Shown here one piece after another: positions 38,105 through 51,029 of a DNA stretch of 64,000 nt (positions are counted from its first letter, which is position 1; every line of letters starts with the position of its first letter). Below the pieces are notes generated by a model. It was not told where the DNA came from. It saw only the letters and a program-made list of their open reading frames with translations, and ran no database searches. This DNA comes from Micromussa lordhowensis (taxonomy: Eukaryota > Cnidaria > Anthozoa > Scleractinia > Lobophylliidae), in assembly GCA_964020085.1 (NCBI GenBank), contig CAXHUQ010001451.1, positions 1-64,000 on the forward strand. The letters run 5' to 3'. The position numbers were made by a program, and so were the translations under genes.

Positions 38105-39856
38105 TGTCCTTGGCAAATTTGTCATAACTCGGCTCTGCGGGCACTTATGGAGCCGCAGTTTGCAGCAAAATCTTCCTCTATGATTGCACTTCAAGTGCAT
38201 ACTAATTAGGAGATGATGCGATTTGCGCCAGGGTGTTTTTGAAGCCCGTATAGTCGGCCTACTTTTTTGAGCATTTTCCCTTGGTCCCCCCTTGGCAAAA
38301 TCTCAGAAAATGGCCGATTTAGGTGTCCTTGGAAAATTTGTCATAACTCGGCTCTGCGGGCACTTATGGAGCCGCGGTTTGCAGCAAAATCTTCCTCTAT
38401 GATTGCACTTCAAGTGCATACTAATTAGGAGATGATGCGATTTGCGCCAGGGTGTTTTGTAAGCCCGTATAGTCGGCCTACTTTTTTGAGCATTTTCCCT
38501 TGGTCCCCCCTTGGCAAAATCTCAGAAAATGGCCGATTTAGGTGTCCTTGGCAAATTTGTCATAACTCGGCTCTGCGGGCACTTATGGAGCCGCAGTTTG
38601 CAGCAAAATCTTCCTCTATGATTGCACTTCAAGTGCATACTAATTAGGAGATGATGCGATTTGCGCCAGGGTGCTTTTGAAGCCCGTATAGTCGGCCTAC
38701 TTTTTTGAGCATTTTCCCTTGGTCCCCCCTTGGCAAAATCTCAGAAAATGGCCGATTTAGGTGTCCTTGGCAAATTTGTCATAACTCGGCTCTGCGGGCA
38801 CTTATGGAGCCGCAGTTTGCAGCAAAATCTTCCTCTATGATTGCACTTCAAGTGCATACTAATTAGGAGATGATGCGATTTGAGCCAGGGTGTTTTTGAA
38901 GCCCGTATAGTCGGCCTACTTTTTTGAGCATTTTCCCTTGGTCCCCCCTTGGCAAAATCTCAGAAAATGGCCGATTTAGGTGTCCTTGGCAAATTTGTCA
39001 TAACTCGGCTCTGCGGGCACTTATGGAGCCGCAGTTTGCAGCAAAATCATCCTCTATGATTGCACTTCAAGTGCATACTAATTAGGAGATGATGCGATTT
39101 GCGCCAGGGTGTTTTTGAAGCCCGTATAGTCGGCCTACTTTTTTGAGCATTTTCCCTTGGTCCCCCCTTGGCAAAATCTCAGAAAATGGCCGATTTAGGT
39201 GTCCTTGGCAAATTTGTCATAACTCGGCTCTGCGGGCACTTATGGAGCCGCAGTTTGCAGCAAAATCTTCCTCTATGATTGCACTTCAAGTGCATACTAA
39301 TTAGGAGATGATGCGATTTGCGCCAGGGTGTTTTTGAAGCCCGTATAGTCGGCCTACTTTTTTGAGCATTTTCCCTTGGTCCCCCCTTGGCAAAATCTCA
39401 GAAAATGGCCGATTTAGGTGTCCTTGGCAAATTTGTCATAACTCGGCTCTGCGGGCACTTATGGAGCCGCAGTTTGCAGCAAAATCTTCCTCTATGATTG
39501 CACTTCAAGTGCATACTAATTAGGAGATGATGCGATTTGCGCCAGGGTGTTTTTGAAGCCCGTATAGTCGGCCTACTTTTTTGAGCATTTTCCCTTGGTC
39601 CCCCCTTGGCAAAATCTCAGAAAATGGCCGATTTAGGTGTCCTTGGCAAATTTGTCATAACTCGGCTCTGCGGGCACTTATGGAGCCGCGGTTTGCAGCA
39701 AAATCTTCCTCTATGATTGCACTTCAAGTGCATACTAATTAGGAGATGATGCGATTTGCGCCAGGGTGTTTTTGAAGCCCGTATAGTCGGCCTACTTTTT
39801 TGAGCATTTTCCCTTGGTCCCCCCTTGGCAAAATCTCAGAAAATGGCCGATTTAGG
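37666..39856. repeat. Ten-monomer higher-order block, copy 1
   Basis: Marker order: GCGAAAAC; GCCGCGG with GGTTCC (extra T near 38,065, unit of 220 bp); plain; CCTTGGAAAA with GCCGCGG and GTAAG; GTGCTTTTG; GAGCC; TCATCC; two plain; GCCGCGG. Copy 2 begins 3,505 bp later (16 monomers plus the 1-bp insertion) and preserves every marker. Similarity continues less perfectly for another two units, to the AGTATGCAG unit at 40,076. Confidence 0.88.
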
Positions 39857-40513
39857 TGTCCTTGGCAAATTTGTCATAACTCGGCTCTGCGGGCACTTAT
39901 GGAGCCGCAGTTTGCAGCAAAATCTTCCTCTATGATTGCACTTCAAGTGCATACTAATTAGGAGATGATGCGATTTGAGCCAGGGTGTTTTTGAAGCCCG
40001 TATAGTCGGCCTACTTTTTTGAGCATTTTCCCTTGGTCCCCCCTTGGCAAAATCTCAGAAAATGGCCGATTTAGGTGTCCTTGGCAAATTTGTCATAACT
40101 CGGCTCTGCGGGCACTTATGGAGCCGCAGTATGCAGCAAAATCTTCCTCTATGATTGCACTTCAAGTGCATACTAATTAGGAGATGATGCGATTTGCGCC
40201 AGCGTGTTTTTGAAGCCCGTATAGTCGGCCTACTTTTTTGAGCATTTTCCCTTGGTCCCCCCTTGGCAAAATCTCAGAAAATGGCCGATTTAGGTGTCCT
40301 TGGCAAATTTGTCATAACTCGGCTCTGCGGGCACTTATGGAGCCGCAGTTTGCAGCAAAATCTTCCTCTATGATTGCACTTCAAGTGCATACTAATTAGG
40401 AGATGATGCGATTTGCGCCAGCGTGTTTTTGAAGCCCGTATAGTCGGCCTACTTTTTTGAGCATTTTCCCTTGGTCCCCCCTTGGCAAAATCTCAGAAAA
40501 TGGCCGATTTAGG
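39638..40513. repeat. Four-monomer AGTATGCAG block, copy 1
   Basis: Order: GCCGCGG; unit with GAGCC; AGTATGCAG with CAGCGTG (40,076); CAGCGTG alone (40,295). The same cassette recurs at 51,030-51,905 and 56,506-57,381, and in altered form (CAGTGTG) at 43,143-44,018 and 44,238-45,113. It ends at an A-type island. Confidence 0.78.
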
Positions 40514-40951
40514 TCTCCTTGGCAAATTTGTCATAACTCGGCTCTGCGGGCACTTATGGAGGCGCAGTTTGCAGCAAAATGTTCCTCTATGATTGCACTT
40601 CAAGTGCATACTAATTAGGAGATGATGCGATTTGCGCCAGGGTGTTTTTGAAGCCCGTATAGTCGGCCTACTTTTTTGAGCATTTTCCCTTGGTCCCCCC
40701 TTGGCAAAATCTCAGAAAATGGCCGATTTAGGTCTCCTTGGCAAATTTGTCATAACTCGGCTCTGCGGGCACTTATGGAGGCGCAGTTTGCAGCAAAATG
40801 TTCCTCTATGATTGCACTTCAAGTGCATACTAATTAGGAGATGATGCGATTTGCGCCAGGGTGTTTTTGAAGCCCGTATAGTCGGCCTACTTTTTTGAGC
40901 ATTTTCCCTTGGTCCCCCCTTGGCAAAATCTCAGAAAATGGCCGATTTAGG
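40514..40951. repeat. Island of two A-type monomers in the B domain
   Basis: Both units have TCTCC, GGCGCAG and AAAATGTTCC and no B marker. They abut the start of the copy-2 duplication block, so they probably came in with, or mark the junction of, that exchange. Gene conversion from the A domain is the alternative. Confidence 0.82.
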
Positions 40952-41170
40952 TGTCCTTGGCAAATTTGTCATAACTCGGCTCTGCGGGCACTTATGGAGC
41001 CGCAGTTTGCAGCAAAATCTTCCTCTATGATTGCACTTCAAGTGCATACTAATTAGGAGATGATGCGATTTGCGCCAGGGTGTTTTTGAAGCCCGTATAG
41101 TCGGCCTACTTTTTTGAGCATTTTCCCTTGGTCCCCCCTTGGCAAAATCTCAGAAAATGGCCGATTTAGG

Positions 41171-43361
41171 TGTCCTTGGCAAATTTGTCATAACTCGGCT
41201 CTGCGAAAACTTATGGAGCCGCAGTTTGCAGCAAAATCTTCCTCTATGATTGCACTTCAAGTGCATACTAATTAGGAGATGATGCGATTTGCGCCAGGGT
41301 GTTTTTGAAGCCCGTATAGTCGGCCTACTTTTTTGAGCATTTTCCCTTGGTCCCCCCTTGGCAAAATCTCAGAAAATGGCCGATTTAGGTGTCCTTGGCA
41401 AATTTGTCATAACTCGGCTCTGCGGGCACTTATGGAGCCGCGGTTTGCAGCAAAATCTTCCTCTATGATTGCACTTCAAGTGCATACTAATTAGGAGATG
41501 ATGTGATTTGCGCCAGGGTGTTTTTGAAGCCCGTATAGTCGGCCTACTTTTTTGAGCATTTTCCCTTGGTTCCCCCCTTGGCAAAATCTCAGAAAATGGC
41601 CGATTTAGGTGTCCTTGGCAAATTTGTCATAACTCGGCTCTGCGGGCACTTATGGAGCCGCAGTTTGCAGCAAAATCTTCCTCTATGATTGCACTTCAAG
41701 TGCATACTAATTAGGAGATGATGCGATTTGCGCCAGGGTGTTTTTGAAGCCCGTATAGTCGGCCTACTTTTTTGAGCATTTTCCCTTGGTCCCCCCTTGG
41801 CAAAATCTCAGAAAATGGCCGATTTAGGTGTCCTTGGAAAATTTGTCATAACTCGGCTCTGCGGGCACTTATGGAGCCGCGGTTTGCAGCAAAATCTTCC
41901 TCTATGATTGCACTTCAAGTGCATACTAATTAGGAGATGATGCGATTTGCGCCAGGGTGTTTTGTAAGCCCGTATAGTCGGCCTACTTTTTTGAGCATTT
42001 TCCCTTGGTCCCCCCTTGGCAAAATCTCAGAAAATGGCCGATTTAGGTGTCCTTGGCAAATTTGTCATAACTCGGCTCTGCGGGCACTTATGGAGCCGCA
42101 GTTTGCAGCAAAATCTTCCTCTATGATTGCACTTCAAGTGCATACTAATTAGGAGATGATGCGATTTGCGCCAGGGTGCTTTTGAAGCCCGTATAGTCGG
42201 CCTACTTTTTTGAGCATTTTCCCTTGGTCCCCCCTTGGCAAAATCTCAGAAAATGGCCGATTTAGGTGTCCTTGGCAAATTTGTCATAACTCGGCTCTGC
42301 GGGCACTTATGGAGCCGCAGTTTGCAGCAAAATCTTCCTCTATGATTGCACTTCAAGTGCATACTAATTAGGAGATGATGCGATTTGAGCCAGGGTGTTT
42401 TTGAAGCCCGTATAGTCGGCCTACTTTTTTGAGCATTTTCCCTTGGTCCCCCCTTGGCAAAATCTCAGAAAATGGCCGATTTAGGTGTCCTTGGCAAATT
42501 TGTCATAACTCGGCTCTGCGGGCACTTATGGAGCCGCAGTTTGCAGCAAAATCATCCTCTATGATTGCACTTCAAGTGCATACTAATTAGGAGATGATGC
42601 GATTTGCGCCAGGGTGTTTTTGAAGCCCGTATAGTCGGCCTACTTTTTTGAGCATTTTCCCTTGGTCCCCCCTTGGCAAAATCTCAGAAAATGGCCGATT
42701 TAGGTGTCCTTGGCAAATTTGTCATAACTCGGCTCTGCGGGCACTTATGGAGCCGCAGTTTGCAGCAAAATCTTCCTCTATGATTGCACTTCAAGTGCAT
42801 ACTAATTAGGAGATGATGCGATTTGCGCCAGGGTGTTTTTGAAGCCCGTATAGTCGGCCTACTTTTTTGAGCATTTTCCCTTGGTCCCCCCTTGGCAAAA
42901 TCTCAGAAAATGGCCGATTTAGGTGTCCTTGGCAAATTTGTCATAACTCGGCTCTGCGGGCACTTATGGAGCCGCAGTTTGCAGCAAAATCTTCCTCTAT
43001 GATTGCACTTCAAGTGCATACTAATTAGGAGATGATGCGATTTGCGCCAGGGTGTTTTTGAAGCCCGTATAGTCGGCCTACTTTTTTGAGCATTTTCCCT
43101 TGGTCCCCCCTTGGCAAAATCTCAGAAAATGGCCGATTTAGGTGTCCTTGGCAAATTTGTCATAACTCGGCTCTGCGGGCACTTATGGAGCCGCGGTTTG
43201 CAGCAAAATCTTCCTCTATGATTGCACTTCAAGTGCATACTAATTAGGAGATGATGCGATTTGCGCCAGGGTGTTTTTGAAGCCCGTATAGTCGGCCTAC
43301 TTTTTTGAGCATTTTCCCTTGGTCCCCCCTTGGCAAAATCTCAGAAAATGGCCGATTTAGG
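41171..43361. repeat. Ten-monomer higher-order block, copy 2
   Basis: This is the same ten-unit order as 37,666-39,856, including the extra T (near 41,570), CCTTGGAAAA, GTGCTTTTG, GAGCC and TCATCC. By eye the only difference I found is C to T at 41,514. The next units diverge: copy 1 has GAGCC at 39,857 where this copy is plain, and CAGCGTG versus CAGTGTG in the following AGTATGCAG unit. The very high identity marks this as one of the youngest duplications in B. Confidence 0.88.
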
Positions 43362-45113
43362 TGTCCTTGGCAAATTTGTCATAACTCGGCTCTGCGGGCA
43401 CTTATGGAGCCGCAGTTTGCAGCAAAATCTTCCTCTATGATTGCACTTCAAGTGCATACTAATTAGGAGATGATGCGATTTGCGCCAGGGTGTTTTTGAA
43501 GCCCGTATAGTCGGCCTACTTTTTTGAGCATTTTCCCTTGGTCCCCCCTTGGCAAAATCTCAGAAAATGGCCGATTTAGGTGTCCTTGGCAAATTTGTCA
43601 TAACTCGGCTCTGCGGGCACTTATGGAGCCGCAGTATGCAGCAAAATCTTCCTCTATGATTGCACTTCAAGTGCATACTAATTAGGAGATGATGCGATTT
43701 GCGCCAGTGTGTTTTTGAAGCCCGTATAGTCGGCCTACTTTTTTGAGCATTTTCCCTTGGTCCCCCCTTGGCAAAATCTCAGAAAATGGCCGATTTAGGT
43801 GTCCTTGGCAAATTTGTCATAACTCGGCTCTGCGGGCACTTATGGAGCCGCAGTTTGCAGCAAAATCTTCCTCTATGATTGCACTTCAAGTGCATACTAA
43901 TTAGGAGATGATGCGATTTGCGCCAGGGTGTTTTTGAAGCCCGTATAGTCGGCCTACTTTTTTGAGCATTTTCCCTTGGTCCCCCCTTGGCAAAATCTCA
44001 GAAAATGGCCGATTTAGGTGTCCTTGGCAAATTTGTCATAACTCGGCTCTGCGGGCACTTATGGAGCCGCAGTTTGCAGCAAAATCTTCCTCTATGATTG
44101 CACTTCAAGTGCATACTAATTAGGAGATGATGCGATTTGCGCCAGGGTGTTTTTGAAGCCCGTATAGTCGGCCTACTTTTTTGAGCATTTTCCCTTGGTC
44201 CCCCCTTGGCAAAATCTCAGAAAATGGCCGATTTAGGTGTCCTTGGCAAATTTGTCATAACTCGGCTCTGCGGGCACTTATGGAGCCGCGGTTTGCAGCA
44301 AAATCTTCCTCTATGATTGCACTTCAAGTGTATACTAATTAGGAGATGATGCGATTTGCGCCAGGGTGTTTTTGAAGCCCGTATAGTCGGCCTACTTTTT
44401 TGAGCATTTTCCCTTGGTCCCCCCTTGGCAAAATCTCAGAAAATGGCCGATTTAGGTGTCCTTGGCAAATTTGTCATAACTCGGCTCTGCGGGCACTTAT
44501 GGAGCCGCAGTTTGCAGCAAAATCTTCCTCTATGATTGCACTTCAAGTGCATACTAATTAGGAGATGATGCGATTTGCGCCAGGGTGTTTTTGAAGCCCG
44601 TATAGTCGGCCTACTTTTTTGAGCATTTTCCCTTGGTCCCCCCTTGGCAAAATCTCAGAAAATGGCCGATTTAGGTGTCCTTGGCAAATTTGTCATAACT
44701 CGGCTCTGCGGGCACTTATGGAGCCGCAGTATGCAGCAAAATCTTCCTCTATGATTGCACTTCAAGTGCATACTAATTAGGAGATGATGCGATTTGCGCC
44801 AGTGTGTTTTTGAAGCCCGTATAGTCGGCCTACTTTTTTGAGCATTTTCCCTTGGTCCCCCCTTGGCAAAATCTCAGAAAATGGCCGATTTAGGTGTCCT
44901 TGGCAAATTTGTCATAACTCGGCTCTGCGGGCACTTATGGAGCCGCAGTTTGCAGCAAAATCTTCCTCTATGATTGCACTTCAAGTGCATACTAATTAGG
45001 AGATGATGCGATTTGCGCCAGCGTGTTTTTGAAGCCCGTATAGTCGGCCTACTTTTTTGAGCATTTTCCCTTGGTCCCCCCTTGGCAAAATCTCAGAAAA
45101 TGGCCGATTTAGG
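43143..45113. repeat. Tandem pair of AGTATGCAG cassettes, five monomers apart
   Basis: GCCGCGG (43,143), plain, AGTATGCAG with CAGTGTG (43,581), then again GCCGCGG (44,238), plain, AGTATGCAG with CAGTGTG (44,676), CAGCGTG (44,895). CAGTGTG occurs only in these two units, so the 1,095-bp (five-monomer) repeat is a local tandem duplication. A private C-to-T in the dyad at 44,331 distinguishes the second. Confidence 0.78.
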
Positions 45114-45332
45114 TGTCCTTGGCAAATTTGTCATAACTCGGCTCTGCGGGCACTTATGGAGCCGCGGTTTGCAGCAAAATCTTCCTCTATGATTGCACTT
45201 CAAGTGCATACTAATTAGGAGATGATGCGATTTGCGCCAGGGTGTTTTTGAAGCCCGTATAGTCGGCCTACTTTTTTGAGCATTTTCCCTTGGTCCCCCC
45301 TTGGCAAAATCTCAGAAAATGGCCGATTTAGG

Positions 45333-46208
45333 TGTCCTTGGCAAATTTGTCATAACTCGGCTCTGCGAAAACTTATGGAGCCGCAGTTTGCAGCAAAATC
45401 TTCCTCTATGATTGCACTTCAAGTGCATACTAATTAGGAGATGATGCGATTTGCGCCAGGGTGTTTTTGAAGCCCGTATAGTCGGCCTACTTTTTTGAGC
45501 ATTTTCCCTTGGTCCCCCCTTGGCAAAATCTCAGAAAATGGCCGATTTAGGTGTCCTTGGCAAATTTGTCATAACTCGGCTCTGCGGGCACTTATGGAGC
45601 CGCGGTTTGCAGCAAAATCTTCCTCTATGATTGCACTTCAAGTGCATACTAATTAGGAGATGATGCGATTTGCGCCAGGGTGTTTTTGAAGCCCGTATAG
45701 TCGGCCTACTTTTTTGAGCATTTTCCCTTGGTCCCCCCTTGGCAAAATCTCAGAAAATGGCCGATTTAGGTGTCCTTGGCAAATTTGTCATAACTCGGCT
45801 CTGCGAAAACTTATGGAGCCGCAGTTTGCAGCAAAATCTTCCTCTATGATTGCACTTCAAGTGCATACTAATTAGGAGATGATGCGATTTGCGCCAGGGT
45901 GTTTTTGAAGCCCGTATAGTCGGCCTACTTTTTTGAGCATTTTCCCTTGGTCCCCCCTTGGCAAAATCTCAGAAAATGGCCGATTTAGGTGTCCTTGGCA
46001 AATTTGTCATAACTCGGCTCTGCGGGCACTTATGGAGCCGCGGTTTGCAGCAAAATCTTCCTCTATGATTGCACTTCAAGTGCATACTAATTAGGAGATG
46101 ATGCGATTTGCGCCAGGGTGTTTTTGAAGCCCGTATAGTCGGCCTACTTTTTTGAGCATTTTCCCTTGGTCCCCCCTTGGCAAAATCTCAGAAAATGGCC
46201 GATTTAGG
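45333..46208. repeat. Alternating dimer: GCGAAAAC / GCCGCGG, twice
   Basis: Units at 45,333 and 45,771 carry GCGAAAAC; units at 45,552 and 45,990 carry GCCGCGG. This is a simple 438-bp dimer duplicated once. The same two-unit order occurs singly at 37,666 and 41,171. Confidence 0.8.
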
Positions 46209-47303
46209 TGTCCTTGGCAAATTTGTCATAACTCGGCTCTGCGGGCACTTATGGAGCCGCAGTTTGCAGCAAAATCTTCCTCTATGATTGCACTTCAAGT
46301 GCATACTAATTAGGAGATGATGCGATTTGCGCCAGGGTGTTTTTGAAGCCCGTATAGTCGGCCTACTTTTTTGAGCATTTTCCCTTGGTCCCCCCTTGGC
46401 AAAATCTCAGAAAATGGCCGATTTAGGTGTCCTTGGCAAATTTGTCATAACTCGGCTCTGCGGGCACTTATGGAGCCGCAGTTTGCAGCAAAATCTTCCT
46501 CTATGATTGCACTTCAAGTGCATACTAATTAGGAGATGATGCGATTTGCGCCAGCGTGTTTTTGAAGCCCGTATAGTCGGCCTACTTTTTTGAGCATTTT
46601 CCCTTGGTCCCCCCTTGGCAAAATCTCAGAAAATGGCCGATTTAGGTGTCCTTGGCAAATTTGTCATAACTCGGCTCTGCGGGCACTTATGGAGCCGCGG
46701 TTTGCAGCAAAATCTTCCTCTATGATTGCACTTCAAGTGCATACTAATTAGGAGATGATGCGATTTGCGCCAGGGTGTTTTTGAAGCCCGTATAGTCGGC
46801 CTACTTTTTTGAGCATTTTCCCTTGGTCCCCCCTTGGCAAAATCTCAGAAAATGGCCGATTTAGGTGTCCTTGGCAAATTTGTCATAACTCGGCTCTGCG
46901 GGCACTTATGGAGCCGCGGTTTGCAGCAAAATCTTCCTCTATGATTGCACTTCAAGTGCATACTAATTAGGAGATGATGCGATTTGCGCCAGGGTGTTTT
47001 TGAAGCCCGTATAGTCGGCCTACTTTTTTGAGCATTTTCCCTTGGTCCCCCCTTGGCAAAATCTCAGAAAATGGCCGATTTAGGTGTCCTTGGCAAATTT
47101 GTCATAACTCGGCTCTGCGGGCACTTATGGAGCCGCAGTTTGCAGCAAAATCTTCCTCTATGATTGCACTTCGAGTGCATACTAATTAGGAGATGATGCG
47201 ATTTGCGCCAGGGTGTTTTTGAAGCCCGTATAGTCGGCCTACTTTTTTGAGCATTTTCCCTTGGTCCCCCCTTGGCAAAATCTCAGAAAATGGCCGATTT
47301 AGG
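45990..47303. repeat. Six-monomer block with a relative at 57,820-59,133
   Basis: Order: GCCGCGG, plain, CAGCGTG (46,428), GCCGCGG, GCCGCGG, unit with TTCGAG (47,085). The order at 57,820, 58,039, 58,258, 58,477, 58,696 and 58,915 is the same except that the last unit is plain. A looser version lies at 52,344-53,657. Confidence 0.68.
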
Positions 47304-47742
47304 TGTCCTTGGCAAATTTGTCATAACTCGGCTCTGCGGGCACTTATGGAGCCGCAGTTTGCAGCAAAATCTTCCTCTATGATTGCACTTCAAGTGCATA
47401 CTAATTAGGAGATGATGCGATTTGCGCCAGGGTGTTTTTGAAGCCCGTATAGTCGGCCTACTTTTTTGAGCATTTTCCCTTGGTCCCCCCTTGGCAAAAT
47501 CTCAGAAAATGGCCGATTTAGGTGTCCTTGGCAAATTTGTCATAACTCGGCTCTGCGGGCACTTATGGAGCCGCAGTTTGCAGCAAAATCTTCCTCTATG
47601 ATTGCACTTCAAGTGCATACTAATTAGGAGATGATGCGATTTGCGCCAGGGTGTTTTTGAAGCCCGTATAGTCCGGCCTACTTTTTTGAGCATTTTCCCT
47701 TGGTCCCCCCTTGGCAAAATCTCAGAAAATGGCCGATTTAGG

Positions 47743-49496
47743 TGTCCTTGGCAAATTTGTCATAACTCGGCTCTGCGGGCACTTATGGAGCCGCGGTTTG
47801 CAGCAAAATCTTCCTCTATGATTGCACTTCAAGTGCATACTAATTAGGAGATGATGCGATTTGCGCCAGGGTGTTTTTGAAGCCCGTATAGTCGGCCTAC
47901 TTTTTTGAGCATTTTCCCTTGGTTCCCCCCTTGGCAAAATCTCAGAAAATGGCCGATTTAGGTGTCCTTGGCAAATTTGTGATAACTCGGCTCTGCGGGC
48001 ACTTATGGAGCCGCAGTTTGCAGCAAAATCTTCCTCTATGATTGCACTTCAAGTGCATACTAATTAGGAGATGATGCGATTTGCGCCAGGGTGTTTTTGA
48101 AGCCCGTATAGTCGGCCTACTTTTTTTGAGCATTTTCCCTTGGTCCCCCCTTGGCAAAATCTCAGAAAATGGCCGATTTAGGTGTCCTTGGCAAATTTGT
48201 CATAACTCGGCTCTGCGGGCACTTATGGAGCCGCGGTTTGCAGCAAAATCTTCCTCTATGATTGCACTTCAAGTGCATACTAATTAGGAGATGATGCGAT
48301 TTGCGCCAGGGTGTTTTGTAAGCCCGTATAGTCGGCCTACTTTTTTGAGCATTTTCCCTTGGTCCCCCCTTGGCAAAATCTCAGAAAATGGCCGATTTAG
48401 GTGTCCTTGGCAAATTTGTCATAACTCGGCTCTGCGGGCACTTATGGAGCCGCAGTTTGCAGCAAAATCTTCCTCTATGATTGCACTTCAAGTGCATACT
48501 AATTAGGAGATGATGCGATTTGCGCCAGGGTGTTTTTGAAGCCCGTATAGTCGGCCTACTTTTTTGAGCATTTTCCCTTGGTCCCCCCTTGGCAAAATCT
48601 CAGAAAATGGCCGATTTAGGTGTCCTTGGCAAATTTGTCATAACTCGGCTCTGCGGGCACTTATGAGGCCGCAGTTTGCAGCAAAATCTTCCTCTATGAT
48701 TGCACTTCAAGTGCATACTAATTAGGAGATGATGCGATTTGAGCCAGGGTGTTTTTGAAGCCCGTATAGTCGGCCTACTTTTTTGAGCATTTTCCCTTGG
48801 TCCCCCCTTGGCAAAATCTCAGAAAATGGCCGATTTAGGTGTCCTTGGCAAATTTGTCATAACTCGGCTCTGCGGGCACTTATGGAGCCGCAGTTTGCAG
48901 CAAAATCATCCTCTATGATTGCACTTCAAGTGCATACTAATTAGGAGATGATGCGATTTGCGCCAGGGTGTTTTTGAAGCCCGTATAGTCGGCCTACTTT
49001 TTTGAGCATTTTCCCTTGGTCCCCCCTTGGCAAAATCTCAGAAAATGGCCGATTTAGGTGTCCTTGGCAAATTTGTCATAACTCGGCTCTGCGGGCACTT
49101 ATGGAGCCGCAGTTTGCAGCAAAATCTTCCTCTATGATTGCACTTCAAGTGCATACTAATTAGGAGATGATGCGATTTGCGCCAGGGTGTTTTTGAAGCC
49201 CGTATAGTCGGCCTACTTTTTTGAGCATTTTCCCTTGGTCCCCCCTTGGCAAAATCTCAGAAAATGGCCGATTTAGGTGTCCTTGGCAAATTTGTCATAA
49301 CTCGGCTCTGCGGGCACTTATGGAGCCGCAGTTTGCAGCAAAATCTTCCTCTATGATTGCACTTCAAGTGCATACTAATTAGGAGATGATGCGATTTGCG
49401 CCAGGGTGTTTTTGAAGCCCGTATAGTCGGCCTACTTTTTTGAGCATTTTCCCTTGGTCCCCCCTTGGCAAAATCTCAGAAAATGGCCGATTTAGG
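47743..49496. repeat. Higher-order block, copy 3 (eight monomers, older relative)
   Basis: Order: GCCGCGG with GGTTCC (extra T near 47,923); unit with GTGATAACTC and a seven-T run (220 bp); GCCGCGG with GTAAG (48,183); plain; GAGCC plus rearranged GAGGCC (48,621); TCATCC (48,840); two plain. It lacks CCTTGGAAAA and GTGCTTTTG, which are shared only by copies 1 and 2, so it branched off before those two split. The unit just left (47,523) has its own +1 C in GTCCGGCC. Confidence 0.8.
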
Positions 49497-50153
49497 TGTC
49501 CTTGGCAAATTTGTCATAACTCGGCTCTGCGGGCACTTATGGAGCCGCAGTTTGCAGCAAAATCTTCCTCTATGATTGCACTTCAAGTGCATACTAATTA
49601 GGAGATGATGCGATTTGCGCCAGGGTGTTTTTGAAGCCCGTATAGTCGGCCTACTTTTTTGAGCATTTTCCCTTGGTCCCCCCTTGGCAAAATCTCAGAA
49701 AATGGCCGATTTAGGTGTCCTTGGCAAATTTGTCATAACTCGGCTCTGCGAAAACTTATGGAGCCGCAGTTTGCAGCAAAATCTTCCTCTATGATTGCAC
49801 TTCAAGTGCATACTAATTAGGAGATGATGCGATTTGCGCCAGGGTGTTTTTGAAGCCCGTATAGTCGGCCTACTTTTTTGAGCATTTTCCCTTGGTCCCC
49901 CCTTGGCAAAATCTCAGAAAATGGCCGATTTAGGTGTCCTTGGCAAATTTGTCATAACTCGGCTCTGCGGGCACTTATGGAGCCGCAGTATGCAGCAAAA
50001 TCTTCCTCTATGATTGCACTTCAAGTGCATACTAATTAGGAGATGATGCGATTTGCGCCAGGGTGTTTTTGAAGCCCGTATAGTCGGCCTACTTTTTTGA
50101 GCATTTTCCCTTGGTCCCCCCTTGGCAAAATCTCAGAAAATGGCCGATTTAGG

Positions 50154-51029
50154 TGTCCTTGGCAAATTTGTCATAACTCGGCTCTGCGGGCACTTATGGA
50201 GCCGCGGTTTGCAGCAAAATCTTCCTCTATGATTGCACTTCAAGTGCATACTAATTAGGAGATGATGCGATTTGCGCCAGGGTGTTTTGTAAGCCCGTAT
50301 AGTCGGCCTACTTTTTTGAGCATTTTCCCTTGGTCCCCCCTTGGCAAAATCTCAGAAAATGGCCGATTTAGGTGTCCTTGGCAAATTTGTCATAACTCGG
50401 CTCTGCGGGCACTTATGGAGCCGCAGTTTGCAGCAAAATCTTCCTCTATGATTGCACTTCAAGTGCATACTAATTAGGAGATGATGCGATTTGAGCCAGG
50501 GTGTTTTTGAAGCCCGTATAGTCGGCCTACTTTTTTGAGCATTTTCCCTTGGTCCCCCCTTGGCAAAATCTCAGAAAATGGCCGATTTAGGTGTCCTTGG
50601 CAAATTTGTCATAACTCGGCTCTGCGGGCACTTATGGAGCCGCAGTTTGCAGCAAAATCATCCTCTATGATTGCACTTCAAGTGCATACTAATTAGGAGA
50701 TGATGCGATTTGCGCCAGGGTGTTTTTGAAGCCCGTATAGTCGGCCTACTTTTTTGAGCATTTTCCCTTGGTCCCCCCTTGGCAAAATCTCAGAAAATGG
50801 CCGATTTAGGTGTCCTTGGCAAATTTGTCATAACTCGGCTCTGCGGGCACTTATGGAGCCGCAGTTTGCAGCAAAATCTTCCTCTATGATTGCACTTCAA
50901 GTGCATACTAATTAGGAGATGATGCGATTTGCGCCAGGGTGTTTTTGAAGCCCGTATAGTCGGCCTACTTTTTTGAGCATTTTCCCTTGGTCCCCCCTTG
51001 GCAAAATCTCAGAAAATGGCCGATTTAGG
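50154..51029. repeat. Higher-order block, copy 4 (shortened)
   Basis: Order: GCCGCGG with GTAAG (50,154), GAGCC (50,373), TCATCC (50,592), plain (50,811). The unit that separates GTAAG from GAGCC in the other three copies is missing, so one monomer was lost by unequal exchange. It leads directly into the GCCGCGG / AGTATGCAG block at 51,030. Confidence 0.75.
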
